A stretch of DNA of 64,000 bases from Chromobacterium alkanivorans (GCF_016937655.1 NZ_JAFHKL010000006.1:62001-126000); one strand, 5' to 3'; shown: positions 49,237 to 57,605, numbered from the stretch's first letter. Notes: generated by a model not told the origin, from the letters alone. Translations and numbers: made by a program.

Positions 49237-50154
49237 TCAGCGGGCATCCGGCGCGGGCCCGGCCATGGCCTGTCTCAGATAATCGATGAACACACGCAGT
49301 TTCGCCGGCTGATGCAGGTGGTGCGGGTAATACAGGTAAAAGGCCTCCGCCGGCGGCATCCACTCGTCCAGCACCGTCACCAGGCCGCCGTCCGCCAGAT
49401 GCGGCGCGGCCATCGCTTGCGGCAAATAGGCGAGCCCCAGCCCGTCCAGCGCGACGTGCAGCGCCGCTCCGGTGTCGTTGGCGGTCAGCGGGCCTTGCAC
49501 CGCGACTTCGAACGGCCGTCCGGCGTCGACGAATTGCCAGCGGTAGATCTGGCCGCTGCTGGCGAAGCGATAGCGCAGGCAATCATGCTGCCGCAACTGG
49601 GCCGGATGCTCGGGCGCGCCGCGCGCCTGCAGATAGCGGGGGCTGGCGGCCACGCAAAAGCGGAGCGGGGCGCTGACCGCCACCGCCTGCATGTCTTGCT
49701 GCAGGCTCTCGCCAAAGCGCAGGCCGGCGTCCAGGCCGCGCTCCACGATGTCCACCAGCTGGTTGTTCACATCCAGTTCCAGCCGCAGCTGCGGATGAGC
49801 GCGCATGAAGCCGGGCAGCAGCGGATACAGCAGCAGGCTGGCGGCGATGTGGGGCAGGGTCAGCTTCAGCGTGCCGCTGACCTGGCCCTGCCATTGACGG
49901 GTGTCGTCCAGCGCGCCGTCCAATTGTTCCAGCAACGGCGTGATCCGAGCCAGCAGCGCCTGGCCGGCCTCGGTCAGTCCTACCTTGCGGGTGGTGCGGT
50001 TCAGCAGGCGCACGCCCAACTGGGCTTCCAGCTGACGCAGCGTCTGGCTCAGCGCCGAAGGCGTGATCTCTTGTTGAGCGGCGGCGCGGGTGAAGCTGCC
50101 GTGTTGGGCGATCAGACGGAAGGCTTGCAGCGCGTGCAGGGAATTTTGCGGCAT
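49237..50154 (-). CDS. LysR-family transcriptional regulator (aldo-keto-reductase-linked)
   Basis: 305 residues with N-terminal winged HTH (LIAQHGSFTRAAAQQEITPSALSQTLRQLEAQLG region, residues about 14-48) and substrate-binding domain. DAGLRFGESL and QGPLTANDTGAALHVALDGLGLAYLP are typical of the CrgA/PA-type LysR group that controls adjacent oxidoreductases. Divergent from the aldo-keto reductase, 103 bp between starts; regulation of that gene is inferred. It is convergent with the GGDEF gene, 13 bp apart. Confidence 0.9.
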   Translation of the reverse strand: MPQNSLHALQAFRLIAQHGSFTRAAAQQEITPSALSQTLRQLEAQLGVRLLNRTTRKVGLTEAGQALLARITPLLEQLDGALDDTRQWQGQVSGTLKLTLPHIAASLLLYPLLPGFMRAHPQLRLELDVNNQLVDIVERGLDAGLRFGESLQQDMQAVAVSAPLRFCVAASPRYLQARGAPEHPAQLRQHDCLRYRFASSGQIYRWQFVDAGRPFEVAVQGPLTANDTGAALHVALDGLGLAYLPQAMAAPHLADGGLVTVLDEWMPPAEAFYLYYPHHLHQPAKLRVFIDYLRQAMAGPAPDAR

Positions 50155-50257
50155 TGTGAAGTTATTCTACGTAATGCATGCAGATTAAGCCCATTTTTCC
50201 CGTTGAGGCAAGAGTCTATGCTGCAGGCATCTTAACCAACCACGAAAGATGGCAGGC

Positions 50258-51247
<990 letters not shown>

Positions 51248-51255
51248 GCGGGGCC

Positions 51256-51705
51256 CTAGCGGTCTCGCCGCCAGTCGCGGCGGTCGCGCTCATGGCCGCG
51301 GCCATGGTCGTGATCGTCGCCGCCGCGCCACTCGCGCCGATCGTGTTCGCGCCAGTGCTCATGGCCGTGCCGGACCTGCTGGTAACGCGGCACATAGACT
51401 TGGCGGTACCACTCGTCGCGGACAAAGTAGACCGGGCGGCCGCAGGCGCCGTAGCGGCCGCAGTAGCGGCGCCAATCCTTCATGTGACCGGGCGGCACCC
51501 GCAGGTACATCGGCGCCACCGATACCGGAGCGGGCTGGATGAGCACCGGTTGCGGATAGATCAGTTGCGGCGGCGGGAAGCCGCCAAGGGTGAGTTGGCC
51601 GTAGAAACCGGGTTGGCCGATGGCGATGGAGACGCCGGCCTGGGCCGGCATGGCGCAGAACCATGCCGAGGCGGTCAGCGCGGCGAATGCGAATAGGCGT
51701 TTCAT
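51256..51705 (-). CDS. Hypothetical secreted His/Arg/Asp-rich protein
   Basis: 149 residues, not assigned a function. Residues 1-23 are a clear Sec signal (hydrophobic FAFAALTASAWFCAMPAQA). The mature start VSIAIGQPGFYGQLTLGG and Pro-rich PPPQLIYPQPVLIQPAPV are followed by a Tyr/Arg block (DEWYRQVYVPRYQQ) and a C-terminal low-complexity tail of His, Asp and Arg (HEHWREHDRREWRGGDDHD). Similar secreted proteins are common in Burkholderiales/Neisseriales genomes; metal binding by the tail is only a guess. AAGGAC precedes the start. Confidence 0.75.
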   Translation of the reverse strand: MKRLFAFAALTASAWFCAMPAQAGVSIAIGQPGFYGQLTLGGFPPPQLIYPQPVLIQPAPVSVAPMYLRVPPGHMKDWRRYCGRYGACGRPVYFVRDEWYRQVYVPRYQQVRHGHEHWREHDRREWRGGDDHDHGRGHERDRRDWRRDR

Positions 51706-51852
51706 GGCGAATGTCCTTTTGGTCGTACAAGCGAGTGTTGTACTGCCAATATCGTCCGGGACTATTGCGCATGCGCGAAGCTGCACGGCGGAATGATGTC
51801 TAATGTTGACGGCAAGGGGGTTTGGCAAACAAAAGCAAAACTTTCCGGCCGC

Positions 51853-52176
51853 TCAGCCCTGGACCGGGCCGCAGACGAAATCCGCGTGGTTGATCTGGCT
51901 GAGCGCCGGGTTGACGTCGAAGATTCTGCCGCTCACCTCGCTTACGCCCAAGGCCTTCAGTCTGGCGCTATGCATGCGCAAATAGGCTTGCGCGCTTTCC
52001 TCGTCGGCAAACAGATAAACGCCGCCGGCTTCTTGCCGGCGCGGATTCTCCGTCCAGATCTTCCAGATGAAGCCGGGTTCCTGATTGATGGAGGCCGCCA
52101 GCGCTTGCAGTTGCGCGCTCATGTCGTCGCCGAAGGGGCCGGGGTAGTCGAAGTGGACTTGCAGCAGTTTGGGCAT
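51853..52176 (-). CDS. YdhR-like putative monooxygenase
   Basis: 107 residues, dimeric alpha+beta barrel family. Close by eye to E. coli Ydh[48 protein letters not shown] and [12 protein letters not shown]. The physiological substrate of YdhR proteins is unknown. It is the last recognisable chromosomal gene before the prophage. Confidence 0.88.
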   Translation of the reverse strand: MPKLLQVHFDYPGPFGDDMSAQLQALAASINQEPGFIWKIWTENPRRQEAGGVYLFADEESAQAYLRMHSARLKALGVSEVSGRIFDVNPALSQINHADFVCGPVQG

Positions 52177-52412
52177 GAAAGCGTTTCCTTGGGGATGAAG
52201 AACCCTATGGGGAGCGGGCCTGCACGGCTTGCGACGCCGGGCAGGGCGCCGCGTCGCGCATCGCCATGATACTCGCCTGGCGCGGGCGCGCTCTGGCCGA
52301 GATCAAGCAAGCGAGAGGGGACAGGGGGGCGGCCCGATCAGAATCGGCAGCGCTGTGGGCGGGACTGTTTCGAAACGCGGCTTCGGACTTGGCGCGGCCT
52401 TGAACGAGCGCG
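52177..52412. other. Gap between ydhR-like gene and prophage boundary
   Basis: About 235 bp of GC-rich sequence with no gene I can support. A 45-codon plus-strand frame from 52266 lacks a ribosome site and family resemblance. Confidence 0.4.
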
Positions 52413-52446
52413 AATGAAAAAGCCGCTCGCGGTTGGCGAGCGGCTT
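52413..52446 (-). terminator. Minus-strand terminator at the prophage/chromosome junction
   Basis: On the minus strand an 11-bp stem AAGCCGCTCGC/GCGAGCGGCTT with a five-base loop is followed by TTTCATT. It lies 25 bp beyond a stop codon that ends a short reading frame (52471-52500), consistent with the 3-prime end of a chromosomal gene whose body is elsewhere. Confidence 0.75.
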
Positions 52447-52470
52447 CATCGTGCCGGAGGCGGGAGGCGC

Positions 52471-52620
52471 TTATTCCGGACGCATCTGCGGCGTAAAAAT
52501 TAATTGTGTAACCTATTGATATATATTGTGTGTTCTTGTTTTTGTAAACAAGATACCCCCATATATACCCCCTGTTTTTTTTGATCTCATATCCGTCACG
52601 CATGGCGGGGGTATCACGCT
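52471..52620. other. Candidate prophage attachment region (attL side)
   Basis: The GC-rich chromosome changes to AT-rich sequence near 52,495. On the minus strand a short frame ends TPQMRPE-stop (stop 52471-52473) just before the terminator, as expected for a gene 3-prime end used as attachment target. ATACCCCC occurs twice in direct orientation (52553-52560, 52565-52572) and once inverted (52607-52614), resembling arm-type sites for an integrase or excisionase. No integrase gene is nearby and the other att copy is outside the window, so this is tentative. Confidence 0.35.
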
Positions 52621-52643
52621 TTGTGCTGCATTGTAATGCAAAA

Positions 52644-52668
52644 AGCCACCGTGTCCGGTGGCTTTGAT
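52644..52668 (-). terminator. Terminator of the leftward early operon
   Basis: On the minus strand AGCCACCG/CGGTGGCT with a GACA loop (52644-52663) is followed by TTTTTGC, 20 bp after the AlpA-like stop. It shares the GCCACC/GGTGGC arms of the intercistronic hairpins described at 54.87, 55.61 and 56.38 kb. Confidence 0.8.
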
Positions 52669-52683
52669 TCTGGCAGTTGGCTC

Positions 52684-52986
52684 TCACGCTACCGCCCTCT
52701 GTCCAACCTTCCACAACTGCCAGGCGTCGATTTCGGACTCCAGCCAGGCCACGCTTTTGCCGCCAAGCGGGATCGGGGCCGGGAATCCGCCACCGGCGAT
52801 CCAGTCGTACATGGTGGTCTTGCTGATGCCGCAGCGATCCAGCACAGTGGCGCAGCGCAGGAAGCGGTCGCCTTTTACTGGCGACTGGCTGGACCAGGGT
52901 GGCAGGGCAATGGCTGCATCCGTGGTGCCGGCCATGTCCATTTCGATCAGACGGCGCTGCTTATCGGTCAGATTGCGTTGCTTCAT
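52684..52986 (-). CDS. AlpA-family phage regulator (excisionase-like HTH)
   Basis: 100 residues. The C-terminal part, LDRCGISKTTMYDWIAGGGFPAPIPLG then WLESEIDAW, is the AlpA/MerR-like winged HTH found in P4-like regulators and excisionase-type proteins. An N-terminal extension (TDKQRRLIEMDMAGT) of about 45 residues is unusual. It is the last gene of the leftward operon, next to the candidate att region, a position suited to an excision or transcription role. It overlaps the upstream gene by 4 bp. Confidence 0.82.
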   Translation of the reverse strand: MKQRNLTDKQRRLIEMDMAGTTDAAIALPPWSSQSPVKGDRFLRCATVLDRCGISKTTMYDWIAGGGFPAPIPLGGKSVAWLESEIDAWQLWKVGQRAVA

Positions 52987-53945
52987 GCCTCGCCGCCTTT
53001 CATTGCTGGATAGCCATCATGGGTCACGCCGTCGAGCAGTCGGCCGGCGGCCTTCTTTCCGACTCGGTAGACTGCCGCAGCGGTGCGCGTGTATCGGTTG
53101 TCGTCTGCGTCATCGGCAACCCATCGACGAGTATCGTGATCGAGCGCCTTGCGCAACGGTTCTGGCATCTGTACGCCCTCAGCAATCCATTCGCCCCACT
53201 GTTTGAACAGAAATGGCACGCCGGCGGCCGTGCACTGATCGCGCAGGGAGCGAGCCCAGGCCGGGTGCATCGGCCGCGCGTTCGGGCCGGATTCGCCACC
53301 GACGACCACCCAATCAATACCAGGCCACTTATCGTCCCTATTGCCATGTGGGCGGTGGTGCCACTCCAAGGCGTCGCCAAAGAAACCAGGGCTGGCAGTG
53401 TGGGCGATTTTGGTCAGGTCCACCGGCCCAAGCAGCGGCTCCATGGATAGCCAGCGAATGCGTGCCGGCAGCGCCAGCAACTTCGGAATGTCTCGGTTGG
53501 CCTCTTCCTGGTTCACCACGCTGATGCCGATCCACACGTTCGAGTAGCCGTCGGCCCAATCGGGCGGCAGCATCTTGGTGGCGTTGCCGATGCGCTTGGT
53601 CAGTAGCAACCAGTCCAGGTGCGGCGTGGCCTTGATCAGCTCGAACAGGCGCTCGCGGGCGCCGGCCGGGGCGTTCTTGTCGAACACGTCGGCCATCGAG
53701 GCGCAGAACACGCGGTAGCGCACGCCCTCGGCCTGGGCCTTGCGGTTCCACTTCAGCGGCTCGTTCCAGTGCTTGTCGCCGAACTCGCGGCGGCTCGCAA
53801 GCGCGCCCCACAGCTCCGAATTGGGCGTGAAGCGGTTCGCATCACGCTCGGCGTAGCAGTTATCGCAGGCCGGCGAGACTTTCGCGCAGCCCCACCATGG
53901 GTTGAACGTGTGGTGCGTCCACTCGATCTTGCTGTTTTCAGCCAT
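52983..53945 (-). CDS. Phage Gp37/Gp68 family protein (DUF5131, radical-SAM-like)
   Basis: 320 residues. The family hallmark IEWTHHTFNPWWGCAKVSPACDNCYAE includes Cys20, Cys27 and Cys30 (quoted segments: FNPWWGC and ACDNCYAER). Later blocks LLTKRIGN, NVWIGISV, WLSMEPLLGPVDL and WVVVGGESGPNARPMHPAW are typical. The function is unknown; the Cys cluster suggests an iron-sulfur/radical-SAM-like enzyme. AGGAG lies inside the preceding gene, which it overlaps by 8 bp. Confidence 0.88.
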   Translation of the reverse strand: MAENSKIEWTHHTFNPWWGCAKVSPACDNCYAERDANRFTPNSELWGALASRREFGDKHWNEPLKWNRKAQAEGVRYRVFCASMADVFDKNAPAGARERLFELIKATPHLDWLLLTKRIGNATKMLPPDWADGYSNVWIGISVVNQEEANRDIPKLLALPARIRWLSMEPLLGPVDLTKIAHTASPGFFGDALEWHHRPHGNRDDKWPGIDWVVVGGESGPNARPMHPAWARSLRDQCTAAGVPFLFKQWGEWIAEGVQMPEPLRKALDHDTRRWVADDADDNRYTRTAAAVYRVGKKAAGRLLDGVTHDGYPAMKGGEA

Positions 53946-54243
53946 GATTGGCTCCTTTTGTGTTGGCGATTGCAGCGCTCTCCTGCGTTGTAGCTGCCTG
54001 CTGGTCCAATCTGGCTGCCAGCTGCTTCAGCGTGCCGCCCTTGGCCAGCCACTCGCGCACCCATCCAGGCTGCTGGCCACGTCCTGCCCACGTCATCACG
54101 CCGCCTGCTCTGCTGCCCATGACGTAGAACACTTGGCGTCCGCGTAGGTGGTTGGCCGCAAGCCGGCGCCTCACATCTGGCGGTAACAGTGCCGCCGCTT
54201 GCTGCCCGGTGGTGGTGAGGTCAAGCTCGATCTGGTCGCTCAT
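53938..54243 (-). CDS. H-NS-like small DNA-binding protein
   Basis: 101 residues. The segment VMTWAGRGQQPGWVREWLAKG (residues 49-69; core W52-AGRGQQP-G-W61) matches the H-NS C-terminal DNA-binding loop (consensus TWxGRGxxPxW). The N-terminal oligomerisation part of H-NS is reduced, so it may act as a modulator or antagonist of host H-NS-like silencers rather than a full silencer. It overlaps both neighbours by 4-8 bp in the early operon. Confidence 0.68.
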   Translation of the reverse strand: MSDQIELDLTTTGQQAAALLPPDVRRRLAANHLRGRQVFYVMGSRAGGVMTWAGRGQQPGWVREWLAKGGTLKQLAARLDQQAATTQESAAIANTKGANHG

Positions 54244-54458
54244 GCCGCGGTTCCTTCCGGCTTATCCGGGCCGATCATGAAGTCGTAGTCACGGCGTTGC
54301 TGTTCATCCATCGGCTGCAGGTAGCCGGCTCGACAAGCCTCGGTGCCGGCGTAGCCGCACGGAAACAGGCTATCCAGCTTGCAGGCGCACTCGTCGCCGG
54401 AGAGTCCGTCATAACCGTGCTGGCGCAGGAACTCCAAGGTGATTGTTTTAACGTCCAT
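54240..54458 (-). CDS. Small phage protein, two-Cys (unknown)
   Basis: 72 residues from the ATG at 54458, which overlaps the upstream stop by one base (TGATG). No recognised domain. ITLEFLRQHGYDGLSGDECACKL then FPCGYAG contains Cys residues in CAC and PCG that could bind metal. This type of short protein recurs in phage early regions. It overlaps the H-NS-like gene by 4 bp. Confidence 0.65.
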   Translation of the reverse strand: MDVKTITLEFLRQHGYDGLSGDECACKLDSLFPCGYAGTEACRAGYLQPMDEQQRRDYDFMIGPDKPEGTAA

Positions 54459-54850
54459 CAGGCGCCCCCTCTTGCCTTGCTGCCGGCGTTGCATTCCCAG
54501 TGGCGGACTGGGCCGCAGGTGCATTGCTTGTGCTCCGGCTCCTCACGTTTCGCAAAGGTGGCCACTGGGCCGTCTTCGGTGTCCCAGATGCCCAGCAGGA
54601 ACCAGCCGGGGGGATGTTCCGGCTTCCATTCGCGGATGTCGTTGCTTTCAATTTCGAAGTAGCTGGCATAGGCGGGGTGGTCTTCTTCCTCCCACTCGAG
54701 CCAAACGCTCCGGACAGTTAGCCGTTGCTCTTTCAGCCAGGCGGTGTAGGCGGCTGCGTCCTCGTCGAAATTGGGGATGTCCGGGTGTGTCCAGTAGCCT
54801 TGTTCATCGCGCTGTGGCTCGACCGGCTGAATCAGTTGGATAGTGGTCAT
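54458..54850 (-). CDS. Hypothetical phage protein, acidic, C-terminal Cys cluster
   Basis: 130 residues, not recognised. Acidic and Trp-rich in the middle (WLEWEEEDHPAYASYFEIE). Near the C-terminus EHKQCTCGPVRHWEC gives three Cys plus His, a possible zinc knuckle. The ATG at 54850 follows AGGA. A 21-bp hairpin precedes the gene. Confidence 0.6.
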   Translation of the reverse strand: MTTIQLIQPVEPQRDEQGYWTHPDIPNFDEDAAAYTAWLKEQRLTVRSVWLEWEEEDHPAYASYFEIESNDIREWKPEHPPGWFLLGIWDTEDGPVATFAKREEPEHKQCTCGPVRHWECNAGSKARGGA

Positions 54851-54868
54851 AGTCAATCCTGAAAAGTA

Positions 54869-54889
54869 AGGCCACCGTGGTGGTGGCCT
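54869..54889. repeat. Intercistronic hairpin copy 1 (GGCCACC family)
   Basis: AGGCCACC/GGTGGCCT with a five-base loop, 5 bp after the DUF2786 gene stop and before the next gene (minus-strand direction). Same arms as copies at 55611 and 56381. Confidence 0.85.
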
Positions 54890-54893
54890 GTTG

Positions 54894-55589
54894 TCACGTC
54901 AGCGCCAATTGCTTGTCGCCCGCATGGCCGCCGATGCCGTGGTGAAGCTTGGCCTTTTCACCTTCGCGCTGGCCTTGGCGGTAGGCGTTGGTGTCGGCCT
55001 GGTTGAATTTGCGATCTTGGTTGCGGTTGTTTGTTTTCAGGTCGCCGATTTGTTCGTACTTGTTCTGCAGGTAGCTTTCGATGATTTCTGCGTCGGGATT
55101 GGTGTCGCCAGCGAACTGTTGCACCTGGCTGTAAACCTGCCTGACCCATCCCTCGCAAAACAGATCCGCTCGACGCGTTTTGCTCCGCGAGACCAGCCGC
55201 TGGCATTGCGTTTCGATAAACTCCTGCCGGGCTTTGCGCGCTTGTCTTGCGAGTTGGTTGAATGCGTAACCGGCAATCTCGGGGGCGGCCTCTCGACCGA
55301 TAAATTGCCACTCGCCGCGTCTCCACATTGACTGATGGAGCGACCGGCAATTGAAGGCTTTTGCCACGGTGGAGGCGAGCCAGGCTTCCCATTGTGCTGG
55401 CCTGTTTTTTGCGCCTGCTCGGATTGAGTGCTCCTTGATGTCGCTGGTCTGCACGTCATTCATGCGTAGACCGTGCTTCTTCATCAGGGCGTGGGCCTGC
55501 CGGAGCGCGGTTGAGGCTTCATGTTCATTGCTGCTACCGGCCAGCCGCAGGCATTTCTTGATCTTGCGGAGGATGTTTTCGTCTTGCAT
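54894..55589 (-). CDS. DUF2786 domain phage protein
   Basis: 231 residues. The N-terminal ENILRKIKKCLRLAGSSNEHEASTALRQA region, here cited as KIKKCLRLAGSSNEHEA, with HALMKKHGL is the DUF2786 signature, common in phages and plasmids with unknown function. The rest is Arg/Lys/Gln-rich. The ATG at 55589 is chosen over a GTG at 55616 because GGAG ends seven bases upstream. Confidence 0.8.
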   Translation of the reverse strand: MQDENILRKIKKCLRLAGSSNEHEASTALRQAHALMKKHGLRMNDVQTSDIKEHSIRAGAKNRPAQWEAWLASTVAKAFNCRSLHQSMWRRGEWQFIGREAAPEIAGYAFNQLARQARKARQEFIETQCQRLVSRSKTRRADLFCEGWVRQVYSQVQQFAGDTNPDAEIIESYLQNKYEQIGDLKTNNRNQDRKFNQADTNAYRQGQREGEKAKLHHGIGGHAGDKQLALT

Positions 55590-55610
55590 GTCAGGCTCCA
55601 GAATTGACCG

Positions 55611-55629
55611 GGCCACCGCTGGGGTGGCC
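55611..55629. repeat. Intercistronic hairpin copy 2 (GGCCACC family)
   Basis: GGCCACC/GGTGGCC with a five-base loop, 9 bp after the stop of the 240-residue gene and before the DUF2786 gene. Confidence 0.85.
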
Positions 55630-55637
55630 TTGGTGGT

Positions 55638-56360
55638 TTAGTCGTCGTAGCCGTCCGGGTCTCGGTACTGGAATTCGCCGTCAAAGTCGGTGCGGTCGAA
55701 GATCACCTTCACCTGCTGGCTGTACAGCTGCAGCAGCATGCGGGAAATGCCAAACATGCGGCCTGCAATCAGGCCCTCGGTGATCTTCACATCGTCAACG
55801 CGAATGGTGGTGACGCGCCCGTCGCCATCAAAGGCCAGATGGTACTTGCAGGAATGGCGCGACTTGTTCTCTTCCGGGTCGATGCTCACGCTCATGTATC
55901 CACGCAGCACGCTGCTATCGGGATAGCTCTGCCAGATGATGAAGGTGGGGTAGTCGTTTTTCTCGGCGTAGCTTTCCGACGTGTCGTTGAAGTCGTCAAA
56001 CAGCATCTGCAGCAGGTCGCCGATCTTCATTTCCGACGGCAGCGGCTTGGTGATTTCCTCCAGCATGGGGTTAATCACGTTCGCTGCCTGCTCGGCCATC
56101 ATGGCGTTCAGCTTGGCTACAACGGCCTTGGACACGAAGTCACCGAAATAGCCCATGTCGGCGTAAGTTTTTGGCATGTGGTCGGTAATGTGCTGTTCCA
56201 GCCCTTTGCGGAAGTCGCTGCTGTAGCGGAACTGACCTTCGATGGCCGACTGTACGGCCTCGCCCACATTCTTTTCGATGATGGGCTGCAGCACTTCCGG
56301 CGCCAGCTTGGCGGCGATGGCGTCGGCCACCATCTTTTCGATGTCGATCTTGAGTTCCAT
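55638..56360 (-). CDS. Hypothetical phage protein
   Basis: 240 residues, no family recognised. The N-terminal third is helical and amphipathic (MELKIDIEKMVADAIAAKLA), the C-terminal part mixed. AGGAGAGAACA precedes the ATG, a strong ribosome site. Flanked on both sides by GGCCACC-type hairpins. The size and acidic composition resemble early-region phage proteins; no function is proposed. Confidence 0.65.
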   Translation of the reverse strand: MELKIDIEKMVADAIAAKLAPEVLQPIIEKNVGEAVQSAIEGQFRYSSDFRKGLEQHITDHMPKTYADMGYFGDFVSKAVVAKLNAMMAEQAANVINPMLEEITKPLPSEMKIGDLLQMLFDDFNDTSESYAEKNDYPTFIIWQSYPDSSVLRGYMSVSIDPEENKSRHSCKYHLAFDGDGRVTTIRVDDVKITEGLIAGRMFGISRMLLQLYSQQVKVIFDRTDFDGEFQYRDPDGYDD

Positions 56361-56378
56361 TGTTCTCTCCTGAATGAA

Positions 56379-56576
56379 TCAGGCCACCGCGTGGGTGGCC
56401 TGTAGTCGTTTGAGTTGGGCGCGCAGGTTGCGCAGCGCGCGCCAGTCGGATGGTGATTTCGGTATGCCGGTGCGCCGGCCTCCGGGCAGGATCAGCACGT
56501 CGTGCTTCTTGCCCGGCCGTAGCGTGGCGCCGGCGGCGATATAGGGCGCAATCAATTGGGCGATGTCGTTGCGCAT
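56379..56576 (-). CDS. HicA-like small phage protein
   Basis: 65 residues. The segment KKHDVLILPGGRRTGIPKSPSDWRA resembles the HicA double-stranded RNA-binding fold core (a His followed by ILPGGR and PSD), quoted in part. It might be a solitary HicA-like nuclease; no HicB partner is visible, so this is uncertain. Its last codons form a GGCCACC hairpin (56381-56401). Confidence 0.5.
   Translation of the reverse strand: MRNDIAQLIAPYIAAGATLRPGKKHDVLILPGGRRTGIPKSPSDWRALRNLRAQLKRLQATHAVA
56381..56401. repeat. Intercistronic hairpin copy 3 (GGCCACC family)
   Basis: AGGCCACC/GGTGGCCT with a five-base loop, overlapping the stop-proximal codons of the HicA-like gene and followed by the ribosome site of the 240-residue gene. 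Confidence 0.85.
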
Positions 56577-56662
56577 GCCTCTGCTGCTTTCTTCACATCC
56601 TGCGCCGGCGGGCGGCGCGGGGTGACGTGGTAGTCCTCGCCATAGTCGCGGTAGCAGTTCAT
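56552..56662 (-). CDS. 36-residue microprotein, translationally coupled
   Basis: ATG at 56660-56662 overlaps the upstream stop (ATGA) and the frame ends 25 bp inside the next gene. Sequence MNCYRDYGEDYHVTPRRP then AQDVKKAAEACATTSPN. The tight overlaps on both sides, as elsewhere in this operon, argue that it is translated. Function unknown. Confidence 0.5.
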   Translation of the reverse strand: MNCYRDYGEDYHVTPRRPPAQDVKKAAEACATTSPN

Positions 56663-57009
56663 GCGGATTCCATGGCTGAAAACGCGCTACTGGAGTTGCG
56701 CGGCATGTGGCTGGAGGTGCAGCTTCGGCCGCGGGCGTGACGCTCCGGGATGTGCCGGCCGGGCGGCATGGCTGCCGGCAGGCGGTAGCCCAGCAGCGCC
56801 TGCAACGTATGGCCGTCTGAGCCGTTGGCGCGGTACTGGCGCGGGTGGTGGCGGGCGATGGTGATGTCGAGTTCGCGGGCGTGCAGTGCCAGCAGCTGGC
56901 CGATGCGGTCGGGGTTGGTGTTCAGCTGGCGGGCGATGGCGGTGCTGCCGAACGGCTGGCCGTGTTGGGCGGCGATCGCGTCGCGCAGGCGGGCAAGGAT
57001 GTCCTGCAT
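56659..57009 (-). CDS. Hypothetical HTH-like phage protein
   Basis: 116 residues from the ATG at 57009, which has AAGGAG five bases upstream; a longer start at 57030 is weaker. DILARLRDAIAAQHGQPFGSTAIARQLNTNPDRIGQLLAL suggests a winged-HTH-like N-terminus (core STAIARQLNTNPDRIGQLL). The C-terminal part is basic and Ser-rich. Probable DNA-binding protein, not certain. Confidence 0.55.
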   Translation of the reverse strand: MQDILARLRDAIAAQHGQPFGSTAIARQLNTNPDRIGQLLALHARELDITIARHHPRQYRANGSDGHTLQALLGYRLPAAMPPGRHIPERHARGRSCTSSHMPRNSSSAFSAMESA

Positions 57010-57026
57010 GGTGGCTCCTTGTGGGT

Positions 57027-57605
57027 TCATATCGTGACTTCTGCAGGGTGGTTTCTGGTCTGCAGGCCGTGCAGCAGCTCGGCCAGGTGGCCGGCCTCGT
57101 ATTCGGCGTCATCGATGGCGATGTGCTTGCGCAGGTGCTCCGGCCGGGCCGGGTAGCGGGTGCTGCCGCCCCATAGCGGCGCCATGTTCTTCAGGTTGCG
57201 CAGGCAGCAGTCGCGCCAGAACGGCCAGTGCATTCCGTGTTGCAGATAGGCGTGGCTGAGGATTGTGTTGTCGAACGGTGCGCCGTTGCCCCATATCGGG
57301 TACGGGTTCAGCCTCAGCCAGGCGTCCAGCGACTGCAGCGCCAGCCACAGCGGCAAGCGGTCCAGCTTGTAGGAAAACGCTTCATGTCGGGCGGCGTCGT
57401 TCTGTTCCTGCCACCATTTCCAGGTGCTCCGGTCGGCGTGCCGTGTGGGCAATTGCTCCAGGTATTCGACGCGGCGATACCAGCGGGCGCGGATGTGGGC
57501 CTTTCCGTGCTCGATGTCGGCGACGACCGCGCCGACGCTAAGGATGATCGCGTCCGGTGTCAGGGCCATCGTTTCAAGGTCCGTGATGATGTAGCGATTG
57601 GTCAT
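57027..57605 (-). CDS. DEDD-type 3-prime-5-prime exonuclease
   Basis: 192 residues, RNase-T/exonuclease fold. Exo I IITDLETMAL (Asp9, Glu11), Exo II PIWGNGAPFDNTIL, and Exo III HIAIDDAEYEAGHL are the acidic metal ligands. Related to phage exonucleases with WYRRVEYLEQLPTRHADRSTWKWW-type inserts (cited as STWKWWQEQ). Likely acts in phage DNA or RNA metabolism. It overlaps the DUF550 gene by 4 bp. Confidence 0.82.
   Translation of the reverse strand: MTNRYIITDLETMALTPDAIILSVGAVVADIEHGKAHIRARWYRRVEYLEQLPTRHADRSTWKWWQEQNDAARHEAFSYKLDRLPLWLALQSLDAWLRLNPYPIWGNGAPFDNTILSHAYLQHGMHWPFWRDCCLRNLKNMAPLWGGSTRYPARPEHLRKHIAIDDAEYEAGHLAELLHGLQTRNHPAEVTI

Noticed and set aside
52177-52683. tRNA gene as integration site
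   Set aside because: No cloverleaf, T-loop GTTCRANNC or CCA end could be found near the junction.
52205-52714. 169-codon minus-strand frame across the prophage junction
   Set aside because: It crosses two terminators and the AT-rich att-like region, lacks a ribosome site and resembles no family.
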